Under the pieces are notes generated by a model that saw only the letters and a list, made by a program, of their open reading frames with translations, made no database searches and was not told the origin of the DNA. Below, one piece after another: positions 52,690 through 61,908 of a stretch of 64,000 nt of DNA (positions within the stretch are counted from its first letter, which is position 1; each line of letters begins with the position of its first letter). This DNA is from Rhizobium lentis (lineage in GTDB: Bacteria; Pseudomonadota; Alphaproteobacteria; Rhizobiales; Rhizobiaceae): positions 3,001,001 through 3,065,000 of the forward strand of contig NZ_CP071454.1 in NCBI RefSeq assembly GCF_017352135.1, written 5' to 3'. The position numbers were made by a program, and so were the translations under genes.

Positions 52690-53889
52690 ATGGACCTAGC
52701 GCTAGAACGACGTTTTCCCTGCGTCGCCGACATGGAAAAGGCCGCGCAAAGACGCATGCCGCGTTTCGCCTGGGACTATCTCGCCGGCGGACTCGGGCGC
52801 GAAGCTTCCGTACGGCGCAATCTGGCGGCCATGGAAGAAGTGTTGCTTTTGCCGGGCTACCTCGCCGACGCCGACGAGCCCGATACCGGCGCAAGCCTGT
52901 TCGGTCATCGTTTCGACGCGCCATTTGCCGTCGCGCCGCTTGGGCTGGCCGGCCTTCTGTGGCCCGGGTCGGAGCTGGCACTCGCACAGGCTGCCAGGCA
53001 GCATAACGTACCCTATATCCTCAGCACTTTCGCCAACACCTCGCTTGAGACGATCCGTCCTGCAGGCGGTGATCACAGCTGGTTTCAGTTCTATCCACCC
53101 AATGATCCCGCCATGGAAGACGACATGGTGGATCGGGCGCGCAGAGGGGGCTACGAAGTCCTTGTCGTGACTGTCGACATTCCAGCGTCCACCCGGCGCG
53201 AGCGCAACATCCGCAATGGTTTGACCATCCCGCCGGTCTATGACCTTTCAACCATCATGCAGGTGGCAATGCATCCTTCATGGGCGATGGGCATTCTGCA
53301 AAACGGCGCTCCCGACTTCGCCAATCTCTCGCCCTACTATCTGAAGGGTTCGAGCCTTGCCGCAGCGGCCGAATTTGTCGGCAGGGTGATGACCGGTCAC
53401 GTCACGCGCGAGCGCTTCAAGAAAATCCGGGACGCATGGCCGGGCAAAATCCTGGTCAAGGGTGTGCTTCGCGCCGACGAAGCGGAGGAATACATGTCCT
53501 TGGGCGGCGATGGTCTGATCCTCTCCAATCATGGGGGACGCCAACTCGACGCCGCGCCGTCTGCGGCGGAGGTCATCGGTGAAATCCGCGCACGGCTTGG
53601 CCCCAAGGCCTTGCTGCTGGCAGACGGCGGCGTGCGCTCCGGCCTCGATATCGCCCGGATGCTGGCGCTCGGCGCCGATTTTGTCCTGATCGGCCGGCCA
53701 TTCCTGTTTGCTTCCGCCGCCATCGGACGTCGCGGCGGCGATCATGTGATGAACGTCCTGAAAGCCGAACTGAGGGCAACGATGGCGCAGCTGGGCTGCA
53801 GGACGGTCGCAGATTTGCCAGCGTGTCACTCGCGGCCAAATGTAGGGGCGGGTGAAAGCGAACTTGATCTCGGATGGAGAATTGCGTGA
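52690..53889 (+). CDS. FMN-dependent 2-hydroxyacid oxidase/dehydrogenase (LldD family)
   Basis: 399 residues, a TIM barrel of the lactate oxidase/glycolate oxidase/mandelate dehydrogenase group. Signature words: PLGLAGLLWPGSELALAQAA, FQFYPPND, LVVTVDIPASTRRERNIRNG, LVKGVL, LSNHGGRQLD (catalytic His and the substrate-binding Arg), LLADGGVRSGLDIARMLALG. It oxidises an L-2-hydroxy acid to a 2-keto acid. The substrate need not be lactate in this cluster. No membrane-binding loop is obvious. The next gene overlaps its stop by four bases. Confidence 0.92.
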   Translation: MDLALERRFPCVADMEKAAQRRMPRFAWDYLAGGLGREASVRRNLAAMEEVLLLPGYLADADEPDTGASLFGHRFDAPFAVAPLGLAGLLWPGSELALAQAARQHNVPYILSTFANTSLETIRPAGGDHSWFQFYPPNDPAMEDDMVDRARRGGYEVLVVTVDIPASTRRERNIRNGLTIPPVYDLSTIMQVAMHPSWAMGILQNGAPDFANLSPYYLKGSSLAAAAEFVGRVMTGHVTRERFKKIRDAWPGKILVKGVLRADEAEEYMSLGGDGLILSNHGGRQLDAAPSAAEVIGEIRARLGPKALLLADGGVRSGLDIARMLALGADFVLIGRPFLFASAAIGRRGGDHVMNVLKAELRATMAQLGCRTVADLPACHSRPNVGAGESELDLGWRIA

Positions 53890-54923
53890 CTGAAGCCGTT
53901 ACGATGAGCGTCGAAGCCCTGCAAAATCGTGTCGTTGCCATCTTCGAGCGCACAGGGTTGAACAAGATCCAAGCGACGGCTTTGGCGCGTGTCATCGTGG
54001 CCGGAGAGCGCGATGCCTGCAAGTCGCACGGAATTTACCGCATCGAGGGTGCGTTGCGCACGGTAAAGGCCGGCAAGGTGAAGCCCGATGCCGCTCCTGT
54101 CCTTGCGCCGGATGACGGCAGCGCCATCGTCAGGGTCGACGCGCAGGGCGGTTTCGCCGGTGCGGCGTTTGAACTCGGCGTACCCGCCTTGGCCGAACGC
54201 GCCAAGCAGCTTGGCATCGCCGCGATGGTCATCAACAATTGCTCGCACTTCTCTGCCCTGTGGCCCGAAGTCGAGGCGCTGACCGCGCACGGCGTGGCAG
54301 CGTTGGTGATGTGCCCGAGCTATGCGACGGTTGCCCCATCCGGAGGCAGCAAGCCTCTGCTCGGCACCAATCCACTTGCCTTCGGCTGGCCTCGCAAGGA
54401 CCAGCCGCCCTACGTGTTCGATTTTGCCACGTCGGTGGCGGCGCGCGGCGAGATCGAACTGCTCCGCCGCGCTGGCAAGCAGTTGCCCGAAGGTTGGGCG
54501 ATCGACGCTGACGGCAATCCCACCACTGACCCGGCTGCCGCGCTCGCGGGCGCAATGATGCCCTTCGGCGGCCATAAGGGCTCCGCCATCGCCACCATGA
54601 TAGAGCTGCTCGCCGGCATCATGATCGGCGATCTCACCAGTCCCGAGGTCTTAGACTACCTCGGCACGACGACCTTGGCGCCGGTCCATGGCGAATTGAT
54701 CATTGCAATGTCACCCGAAACCTTCGCCAGGGGCCGCCCCGGCGATCCCTTAGCGCGCGCCGAAATCCTTTTCGAAACGATCGTCGGGCAAGGCGCGCGG
54801 CTGCCATCGCAGCGCCGCTTCGCCGCGCGTATCAAATCGGAAGCCGAAGGGATCAGCCTGACTGCAGCGGAGATCGCCCAGCTGGATGCGCTCTTGGCTG
54901 GCGGACTGGCGGCCGTTAAATAA
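53886..54923 (+). CDS. Ldh_2-family NAD(P)-dependent oxidoreductase
   Basis: 345 residues of the malate/L-lactate/ureidoglycolate/sulfolactate dehydrogenase type, unrelated to normal MDH. Family words: SHGIYRIEGALRTVKAGKVK, INNCSHFSALWPEVEALTAH, PLLGTNPLAFGWPRKD, and MPFGGHKGSAIATMIELLAG. It interconverts 2-keto acids (or imino acids) and hydroxy (amino) acids with NAD(P)H. I chose the GTG at 53886 because it overlaps the upstream stop (GTGA) and GGATGGAGA is upstream; an ATG at 53904 is also possible. It closes the operon. Confidence 0.88.
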   Translation: MTEAVTMSVEALQNRVVAIFERTGLNKIQATALARVIVAGERDACKSHGIYRIEGALRTVKAGKVKPDAAPVLAPDDGSAIVRVDAQGGFAGAAFELGVPALAERAKQLGIAAMVINNCSHFSALWPEVEALTAHGVAALVMCPSYATVAPSGGSKPLLGTNPLAFGWPRKDQPPYVFDFATSVAARGEIELLRRAGKQLPEGWAIDADGNPTTDPAAALAGAMMPFGGHKGSAIATMIELLAGIMIGDLTSPEVLDYLGTTTLAPVHGELIIAMSPETFARGRPGDPLARAEILFETIVGQGARLPSQRRFAARIKSEAEGISLTAAEIAQLDALLAGGLAAVK

Positions 54924-54981
54924 CGCACGTCGTTCGGAAACTCTATCGCACGGATGCGAAGAGCATGCCGCGCGCAGCCGG

Positions 54982-55752
54982 TCATTTCTTCACCGCCACT
55001 ATGAAAAGCCGCGGAAATCTGAGCAGAACCCGCCCGTCCGACAGCTTAGGATGGGCTTGTTCGACCCGCGCGAGGTAATCGGCGAGGAATGCCTCGCGAT
55101 GCTCTTCGCCGGCACGGGCGAGATAGGGCATCAGCCCTGTTCCCTTGACCCATTCGACGATCGCAGCCGCGTCGGCCATCGGGTGATTATAGATGGTGTG
55201 CCAGATATCGACGCGCGAGGCCTTGGCGATCAGCCTGTCGTAATAGGCCGACGGCGCGGGCAGGGGTCTGCGACGTACGCTTTTTGCCTCGAATGCAGCT
55301 TTCCAGGGACCGGCATGGGCGGTTTCTTCCATCGCCAGATGTGATGGTTCGCCGAGATTGTCGGGCATCTGCACGGCAAGAACCCCGCCTTCGGAAAGTC
55401 CGTCCATCAGCCGCTCGAAAATCTCGAGGTGATCAGGCAGCCACTGGAAGACGGCATTGGCAAAGAGCAGATCGGCGGGCTCCGTGGGCTGCCAGCTGCC
55501 AAGATCCGCCTCGACGAAGGCAGTGCCCGGCAGCCGCTTGCGCGCCGCCTCCAGCATGTTGATGTCGCTGTCGAGGCCGGACACGCCCGCGGCCCCGTAG
55601 CGCTCGATGATGAGTTCGGTAGAGTTGCCCGGGCCGCAGCCAAGGTCGACGGCGCGGCGAAGGCTCTGCAGCGGCACCTGCGCCAGAAGATCGCGCGCCG
55701 GCCGCGTGCGCTCGTCCTCGAATTTCGCATATTGGCTGGCCGACCATGCCAT
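54982..55752 (-). CDS. tam: Trans-aconitate 2-methyltransferase
   Basis: 256 residues. AdoMet motif [14 protein letters not shown] (about 35-48), then [16 protein letters not shown] and [12 protein letters not shown], the Tam signature. It methylates trans-aconitate, a by-product that inhibits aconitase, and so protects the citric acid cycle. The start [20 protein letters not shown] is typical. It converges with the Ldh_2 gene and is not part of that operon. Confidence 0.93.
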   Translation of the reverse strand: MAWSASQYAKFEDERTRPARDLLAQVPLQSLRRAVDLGCGPGNSTELIIERYGAAGVSGLDSDINMLEAARKRLPGTAFVEADLGSWQPTEPADLLFANAVFQWLPDHLEIFERLMDGLSEGGVLAVQMPDNLGEPSHLAMEETAHAGPWKAAFEAKSVRRRPLPAPSAYYDRLIAKASRVDIWHTIYNHPMADAAAIVEWVKGTGLMPYLARAGEEHREAFLADYLARVEQAHPKLSDGRVLLRFPRLFIVAVKK

Positions 55753-55826
55753 GGCGATACCTCCTGAGTAGGGCCACGTCTTTCCTGTGGCGCATGCGGA
55801 TCTTGTCGAAGTTGCGGCCGTCGAGC

Positions 55827-57107
55827 TCAGGTACGATCTTCAGTCACAAGGATTTTGTCCACGCGCCTGCCGTCGAGATCGATGACCTCGAAGCGCCATC
55901 CATCTCTCGTGAAGCTCTCCCCCAATTCCGGCAGGTGTTTCAGCTCCTCCAGCACCAGGCCGGCCACAGTCTGATATTCGAGATCGTCTTCGAGCTTGAG
56001 GTTCAGGAACTCGGCGAATTCGTCGATCGGCGTCCAGCCGGATACGAGATAGGAACCGTCGTCTCGACGCGCGATGGCCTGCTCATCGATCGGTCCCTCC
56101 TGGAGCGCGCCCATGATCGCTTCCAGAATGTCGCCTGACGAAACTATCCCCTCGAAATGGCCGTATTCGTCAAACACCAGCACCATGTGAACAGGCGACT
56201 TCCTGATGGCTTCGATCACGCTGGTGGCGGTTGCGAGGTCCGAAACGACCGGAACGTCCTGCGTCAGAGCCTGGATGTCGACGCTGCCGCGTTCGGACAT
56301 CGAGTCGTAAAAATCCTTAACCGGAAGGATGCCGATCACCTCGTCGGAACTGCCTTTGCGAACCGGCAATCGAGACCGTTTCGTTCGGTGCAACTGCGCC
56401 CGGATTTCATCGAGGCTGTCGTCGATATCGATAATTTCGACGTCCCGCCGCGGTGTCATCAGCGCCCGGGCGGTGCGGTCCGCCAGCCGCATGACGCCTG
56501 AGATCATCGCGGACTCCTCGCTTTCGATAACACCCGCCGACTGCGCCTCGGCCAGAACGGTCTTGATCTCTTCGTCAGAGACGTTGTCGCCGACTTTTCC
56601 TGTTTGGCCGAGGAGCTTGAGCACAAGATTTCCCGAGGCGTTGAGAAGCCACACGAGAGGCAGCGCAACTTTTGAAAGCAGCGCCATGGCGGGCGCGACC
56701 CTCGCCGCAACCGCTTCCGGTTCCCGCAATGCGATCTGCTTTGGAACAAGTTCGCCGACAATCAGGGAAAGATAGGTGATCGCCACGACGACGGAACCGA
56801 CGCCAATGGCGTCAGCGGCCGTCGATGACATGCCCTGCGCCTCCAGCCATCCGCTCAGGCGGCCGCCGAGCGTGGCTCCTGAGAAGGCGCCGGAGAGAAC
56901 ACCGACCAGCGTGATGCCGATCTGAACCGTGGAGAGAAAGCGACCGGGGTGTTCTGCAAGTTTGATGGCTTGAGCTGCACCCTTGCTCCCATTGTCGGAG
57001 AGAACCTTCAGGCGGGCCGTTCGAGAAGACACGACGGCGAGCTCAGACATGGCGAGCACACCATTCAAGATGGTGAGAAGCGCCACAATTCCAATTTCCA
57101 GAAACAC
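55827..57107 (-). CDS. CNNM/CorC-HlyC family membrane protein
   Basis: 426 residues. The N-terminal DUF21 domain has four helices ([20 protein letters not shown] onward), then a CBS pair (about 205-330, [20 protein letters not shown] and [15 protein letters not shown]), then the CorC_HlyC domain (about 345-420, [20 protein letters not shown]). The family is called hemolysin-like, but related proteins handle magnesium or cobalt. No strong ribosome site is seen. It stands alone next to tam. Confidence 0.9.
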   Translation of the reverse strand: MFLEIGIVALLTILNGVLAMSELAVVSSRTARLKVLSDNGSKGAAQAIKLAEHPGRFLSTVQIGITLVGVLSGAFSGATLGGRLSGWLEAQGMSSTAADAIGVGSVVVAITYLSLIVGELVPKQIALREPEAVAARVAPAMALLSKVALPLVWLLNASGNLVLKLLGQTGKVGDNVSDEEIKTVLAEAQSAGVIESEESAMISGVMRLADRTARALMTPRRDVEIIDIDDSLDEIRAQLHRTKRSRLPVRKGSSDEVIGILPVKDFYDSMSERGSVDIQALTQDVPVVSDLATATSVIEAIRKSPVHMVLVFDEYGHFEGIVSSGDILEAIMGALQEGPIDEQAIARRDDGSYLVSGWTPIDEFAEFLNLKLEDDLEYQTVAGLVLEELKHLPELGESFTRDGWRFEVIDLDGRRVDKILVTEDRT

Positions 57108-57521
57108 AGGGACCCTATTCGTTGAGGTTTTGATGCCACATAAGATGAGGCGGCGGGGCTTTCGCAGAGACGCTATATATGCGCATCACCCATCGGCAAA
57201 GCTTTCTGTGAGCCCGGCTGGGTGCGAGGCGAGGCAGACATCCTCACGCCGTATACGACAGGCGCCAGCATCTTCTGCGGCGGCTTTCCGGTTTGACCGG
57301 GGGGAGCTTGTACTGGATGGGTCGCTATCAGGCATGGCGCAATTTTGGCGGTGAAATAGGCCTGGCGCAAGAGGCGCTGGGCGAATTCCTTGTAGCGACT
57401 TGATGTGACAGTTTCGAAAAGCGGCGGCAAACATGCCTTCCGGCGGAGAATTTCAGGGGAATTCGCATTCATGCGTGATGCCGAAGACGCAAGAACCTTC
57501 CGGCATCACGCTTTCAAAATG
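57108..57521. other. Gap between the CorC-like and cupin genes
   Basis: 414 bp with no convincing gene. A 28-codon frame at 57317-57403 (MGRYQAWRNFGGEIGLAQEA, then LGEFLVAT) has GGGGGAG 12 bases upstream and could be a small protein, but I would not call it. The rest shows no clear repeat. Confidence 0.4.
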
Positions 57522-57983
57522 TCAGGCCGCGAGAATGGTTATCCCATAAGCATTGGCAGCGGCCGTCATCCGGGCGATGGTCTCGGGCGAGGGGGCTTTC
57601 AGCGGCTCGCTCGTGCCTTCCGCTTCAATGAACTCGGCCATCTCGCGATCGACGACGGCCGAAAAGACTGCGGGGACGGTCCCGCGGTTGGCATAGCCGT
57701 GCACCACGAAGGGCGGGATCGTGACGATGTCGCCAGCACCTGCCTCGATCTCTTCGGGGCCGCTGTCGGTCAGCCGCCAGATCGTCAGGCGTCCCTCGAT
57801 GATGCGGAACACTTCCGGGCTTGCATGCGCATGTCTCGGCGTCCGGCTGCCAGATGGCACGGTGACGTCGAAGATGTTGAACCAGGTTCCGCGGAGCCGA
57901 AGCCGCCGCTCGATCCGGTCGCCGAGCACGAAATATCGCTTCGTGTTTTCGGCAGGCATTTTCACAAACGAGTTGGACATCAT
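57522..57983 (-). CDS. Cupin-domain protein
   Basis: 153 residues. The cupin motif is PRHAHASPEVFRIIEGRL (His-x-His and Glu metal ligands), with a second part GDIVTIPPFVVHGYANRG (last His). It is a small single-barrel protein that could be a dioxygenase, isomerase or sugar-binding module. AGAAAGAG precedes a double ATG at 57983/57980. No neighbour points to a pathway. Confidence 0.83.
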   Translation of the reverse strand: MMSNSFVKMPAENTKRYFVLGDRIERRLRLRGTWFNIFDVTVPSGSRTPRHAHASPEVFRIIEGRLTIWRLTDSGPEEIEAGAGDIVTIPPFVVHGYANRGTVPAVFSAVVDREMAEFIEAEGTSEPLKAPSPETIARMTAAANAYGITILAA

Positions 57984-58497
57984 GTCTCTTTCTTCTTCTT
58001 AGCGACGCTTTTCTTGCAGGCGCCTTCTTGCCGGCGCAGCCGTTAGACCTTTGCGCCGCCTTTGGCAACCGCCCCGTTGCCGGGGCAAGACCGCCGGATG
58101 GCTTCGGCACGGGATGTGCCTGATGAAGCGTCGCCGCGGATATCGGTGCGGCGGGCCGTTTTCGCAAGGTCCCTGATCCAGGGCGGCCTGCGTGAAAATG
58201 ACACGGGGCCTGACGCCTTCTGAGTCTTGTCTCCGGGAGGGGCGGAGGAGGGGACACACGGCACACCGGATATTTGCGGAGCAACTGCCACCAACCGATA
58301 ACGATGCGGGCGTTGGCAGCTTTGCGCCTTCATGTGAGCCGTTGGGGCAAGCTTTGCCGTCGCCCGAAAGCAGACATCGTCGGCGAACACGCTGTAGGTC
58401 GCAGATGCACCAGAGATATTGAGTCAGTGGAGATCGCTCCGGGAAGAAGTTCCCCAGTCTCCGTCTTCCTGCTATCCTGGAGATGAGGGACGGCTCT
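57984..58497. other. Gap between the cupin gene and the cyclase gene
   Basis: 514 bp. Frames on both strands are low-complexity shadows without ribosome sites. No known repeat, hairpin-with-T-run or RNA gene was recognised. It should hold divergent promoters for the cupin and cyclase genes. Confidence 0.45.
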
Positions 58498-60270
58498 ATG
58501 AGTGAGAATCGCAAGCTGGCCGCAATTCTGGCCGCCGACGTAGTCGGATACAGCCGGCTCGCCAGCGAGGACGAAGATCGCACCCTGGCAAGGTTGCGGG
58601 CACTGCGCAGCGACCTGATCGATCCAACCATCGCCGTGCACAATGGCCGTGTCATAAAGCGCACCGGCGACGGAGCGCTGGTCGAATTCCGCAGCGTTGT
58701 CGATGCGGTGCGCTGCGCCATCGAGGTTCAGAACGGCATGGTCGAGCGAAATGCCGGCGTTCAGCAGGATCGGCGCATCGAGTTCCGGATCGGCATCCAT
58801 CTGGGGGACGTGGTAGAGGAAAGCGATGGCGACCTTATGGGCGATGGCGTCAACATCGCCTCGCGCCTCGAGGGTATCGCGGCCCCTGGAGCCATTTGCC
58901 TGTCCGAAGACGCCTATCGCCAGGTCAAGGCGAGGCTCGATCTCTCCGTCAGCGATCTCGGCAACACGCATTTAAAGAACATAGCCGAGCCAATCCGGAT
59001 CTATTCGCTCCAGGTCGGCGCCGCCGCACAGGCAAAGCCAGCAGTGACCGCCGGCGCGGTTGCTCGTGCGCCGGCCGCATTGCCGCCGGAGCTCTCGATT
59101 GCCGTGCTGCCTTTCGTCAACATGAGCGGCGATGCCGAGCAGGAGTATTTCGCCGACGGCATCTCCGAAGATATCATCACTGCTCTGTCGAAGCTGTCGC
59201 AGTTGTTTGTCATCGCTCGCAACTCATCGTTTACGTTCAAAGGCCGGAATGTGAACGTGCAGGAGGTGGGCCAAAGCCTCAACGTGCGCTACGTGCTGGA
59301 AGGGAGCGTCCGCAAATCAGGCAACAGGGTGAGGATCACCGCGCAGCTCATCGATGCGACCACTGGCGGCCATCAGTGGGCTGAGCGTTTTGATCGCGAC
59401 CTGAGCGATATCTTCGCGGTGCAGGATGACGTTACCCAGCAGATCGTCGGTGCTCTGGAGCTCAAGCTCGGGACTGGGGACCAGCAGCGGCTCGCGACCG
59501 AGCAGACCCAAAATCTGGAAGCCTATGACTGCTTCCTTCGGGGCCGTGAACAGATGTGGCGGCTGACGAGAGAGCAGAACATTCAGAGCCGCCATTTGTT
59601 GCAACGCGCCATTGATCTGGACCCGAAATTCGCCCCGGCCCACGCGTTCCTCGCCGTCGCGCACGGGCTTGCCTACGTCAACGAGTGGAGCGAATCGCCG
59701 TCGAAATCGCTGGAACAGGCGACCGGGTCTGCGACGCAGGCGGTGGCGCTCGACGATCGATATCCGTACGCACATTGGGCGCTGGGCGTCATCAGTTTGT
59801 ACCTGCGACGGCTTGACGAGGCCATCCGGGAGGCTGAACGCGCGATCGCGCTTGCTCCCAACCTTGTCGAGGGCCACGAGTGCCTCGGCAACGCGCTCCA
59901 CTATGCGGGCAGACCCAACGAGGCCCTCCTCTGTTTCGAGCGGGCAATGGCTCTGAATCCATATTATCCGGACATTTTTCTGCACTTTCACGCGCAGGCG
60001 ATGTTCCAGCTGGGCAGGTACGAGGAGGCCGTTGTCATCCTGAAGCGCCGGCTTGTCCGCAACCCAGTCACCGACATCTCACGCGTGTTGCTGGCCGCGA
60101 GCTATGGTCACTTGGGCCGCTTCGCGGAGGCGCGCGGGGAGTGGGAGGAAGTGTTCCGGATCAATCCCGATTATTCCCTGGAGCACAGGCGCAAAGTGCT
60201 GCCCTACAAGAACCCTGCGGATTTCGAGCACATTGTGGATGGCCTGCGCAAAGCTGGCCTCACGAAGTGA
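58498..60270 (+). CDS. Class III adenylate/guanylate cyclase-like protein with TolB-like and TPR regions
   Basis: 590 residues. The cyclase domain (about 5-165) has ILAADVVGYSRLASEDEDRT (metal-binding Asp), RVIKRTGDGALVEF and MGDGVNIASRLEG. A linker is followed by a TolB-N-like segment (about 200-320, AVLPFVNMSGDAEQEYFADG) and five or six TPR repeats (about 340-570, for example PYAHWALGVISLYLRRLDEA). This architecture is frequent in rhizobia. It probably makes cAMP in response to a protein partner. The ATG at 58498 follows GAGGGA. Confidence 0.9.
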   Translation: MSENRKLAAILAADVVGYSRLASEDEDRTLARLRALRSDLIDPTIAVHNGRVIKRTGDGALVEFRSVVDAVRCAIEVQNGMVERNAGVQQDRRIEFRIGIHLGDVVEESDGDLMGDGVNIASRLEGIAAPGAICLSEDAYRQVKARLDLSVSDLGNTHLKNIAEPIRIYSLQVGAAAQAKPAVTAGAVARAPAALPPELSIAVLPFVNMSGDAEQEYFADGISEDIITALSKLSQLFVIARNSSFTFKGRNVNVQEVGQSLNVRYVLEGSVRKSGNRVRITAQLIDATTGGHQWAERFDRDLSDIFAVQDDVTQQIVGALELKLGTGDQQRLATEQTQNLEAYDCFLRGREQMWRLTREQNIQSRHLLQRAIDLDPKFAPAHAFLAVAHGLAYVNEWSESPSKSLEQATGSATQAVALDDRYPYAHWALGVISLYLRRLDEAIREAERAIALAPNLVEGHECLGNALHYAGRPNEALLCFERAMALNPYYPDIFLHFHAQAMFQLGRYEEAVVILKRRLVRNPVTDISRVLLAASYGHLGRFAEARGEWEEVFRINPDYSLEHRRKVLPYKNPADFEHIVDGLRKAGLTK

Positions 60271-60402
60271 TTGCATTCCGTCGCCCGCGACGACGAGAAT
60301 TCCTGGTCGACACAAATGCAATCCGGTGCGTTTACTTGTGTTATCGCGGACCTTTGACGTGAAGCCCGCAATGGGCTTCCGCAAAGCCTTGGTATTCCTT
60401 AC

Positions 60403-61131
60403 CTACACGTCGAAATTTGTCGGCAAGACGATCATGTCACGGATCGTGACGTTTCGCGGGCGGGTCAGCATGAAGATGATGGCATCGGAGACCTCTGTGG
60501 GCTCGATCAGACTCCCATTGGCTTTTGCCTTCTCAAGGTTTTCCGCGGGCCAATCGGCAAGCAGAGCGGAAACGACCGGGCCGGGCGAGACCTGGCTGAC
60601 CCTGATGCCGTGGTTTTTTAACTGCCGGCGCATGATCTGGACGAAACTGGTGATCGCCCATTTGGAGCTGGAATAGACCGGCTCCCACTGGATCGGCGCA
60701 TGGCCGGCTACGGAGCATGTGACCAAAATGTCCCCGGTCCCGCGCTCGATCATATGCGGAGCGATGTCGCGGACGTTCTTAATGACAGCGTTCACGTTGA
60801 GATTGAGCATCCGATCGATTGTCGCGGTATCGGTATCGACAAGATCCCCGCCAATGTAGGATCCTGCATTGCAGTGCATGATGTCGAGGTGATCGACCTT
60901 TGCCAGGATTTCCGGCACCATGGCCGCACAACTTGCGGCGTCCAGAAGATCGGTGATCTGCATGACCACGGCGTCGCCAAACTCGGCAGCGTAGGTTTCC
61001 AGCGCCTGTCTGTTGTAGTCGACCATCACGACCTTGGCGCCGGCATCGACCAGAGCACGGGTCGTCGCCAGGCCGATACCGGAAGCTGCGCCGGTTACCG
61101 CAGCGATCTTTCCTTCGAGTAGTTTAGTCAT
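60403..61131 (-). CDS. Ribitol-dehydrogenase-like SDR, last gene of the polyol operon
   Basis: 242 residues. TGAASGIGLATTRALVDAGA is the NAD loop, Asp in MVDYNRQ suggests NAD, and YSSSK is the catalytic pair. LDIMHCNAGSYIGGDLV, WEPVYSSSKWAI, and SPGPVVSALLADWP closely follow Klebsiella ribitol 2-dehydrogenase, including the RNVTIRDMIVLP end. It should oxidise ribitol or a similar pentitol to the ketose. It lies 23 bp downstream of the L-xylulose-reductase-like gene. Confidence 0.87.
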   Translation of the reverse strand: MTKLLEGKIAAVTGAASGIGLATTRALVDAGAKVVMVDYNRQALETYAAEFGDAVVMQITDLLDAASCAAMVPEILAKVDHLDIMHCNAGSYIGGDLVDTDTATIDRMLNLNVNAVIKNVRDIAPHMIERGTGDILVTCSVAGHAPIQWEPVYSSSKWAITSFVQIMRRQLKNHGIRVSQVSPGPVVSALLADWPAENLEKAKANGSLIEPTEVSDAIIFMLTRPRNVTIRDMIVLPTNFDV

Positions 61132-61154
61132 CGTCTTGTCTCGCTTTTTGATTT

Positions 61155-61883
61155 TCAGACAGCAAGGAAGCCGCCGTCGACTGGAAGGACAGCGCCAGTG
61201 ATCATGGGCGCGTCCTCTGAAATAAGCAGTGCGATCGAGCGTGCGACATCGTCGACCTCTGCAAAGCGCGCCATCGGGTGGCGAACAATCATCGGATTAC
61301 GTTTGGACGGCTCGGACCACGCCTTGGCGGCAAGCTCCGTCATGGTAACCGTAGGCGCCACTGCATTGACCCGGATTCCATAGGCGCCGAGTTCCTTGGC
61401 CATGACACGTGTCGCGCCTTCCAGTCCCGCCTTCGAAGCGGCGTAGGCCACGTGATCCACGAAGCCACGATGTCCGGCGATCGAGGTCACATTCACAATC
61501 GTACCGCCGCCGCCGTTTGAAATGCGAGCCCGCGCGAACTCCTGCGCACAGATCAGCGCGGCCCGCAGGTTGATGCCGAGGACCTGCTCATAGCCCTCCT
61601 CCGTCATATCGATGACGCTTTCAAGCACATTGGTTCCCGCGCAATTGATCAGCGCGTCCGCCAGTCCCGCCTTCTTCATGGCGGCGCGTGCTGCTGCATT
61701 GTCGGCGAGATCGACTGATATTACCGTCGCGCCGAACTCTGCCGCAAGATCATCCAGATCGGCCTGGGTGCGCGACAAGGCTACAATTCGAGCGCCGCGG
61801 TGGGCGAGCAGTTCAACGCAGGCGCGACCGATACCCTTGCCAGCACCGGTGATGACGACCGTTTTTCCTGTAAAGTCCGACAT
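61155..61883 (-). CDS. L-xylulose-reductase-like SDR (DCXR family)
   Basis: 242 residues. TGAGKGIGRACVELLAHRGA, then VALSRTQADLDDLAAEF (Arg for NADP), catalytic YAASK, and the DCXR-like end VTMTELAAKAWSEPSK and FAEVDDVARSIALLIS. The family reduces L-xylulose to xylitol or acts on related ketoses and dicarbonyls. GAAGGA precedes the ATG at 61883. It is in the same operon as the ATPase just upstream (25-bp gap). Confidence 0.85.
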   Translation of the reverse strand: MSDFTGKTVVITGAGKGIGRACVELLAHRGARIVALSRTQADLDDLAAEFGATVISVDLADNAAARAAMKKAGLADALINCAGTNVLESVIDMTEEGYEQVLGINLRAALICAQEFARARISNGGGGTIVNVTSIAGHRGFVDHVAYAASKAGLEGATRVMAKELGAYGIRVNAVAPTVTMTELAAKAWSEPSKRNPMIVRHPMARFAEVDDVARSIALLISEDAPMITGAVLPVDGGFLAV

Positions 61884-61908
61884 GGTTGATCCTTCCGATG
61901 CCTGTTGC

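Noticed and set aside
57999..58721. A long minus-strand frame over the gap and the start of the cyclase gene
   Set aside because: It lacks a ribosome site and family resemblance and overlaps the conserved cyclase N-terminus.
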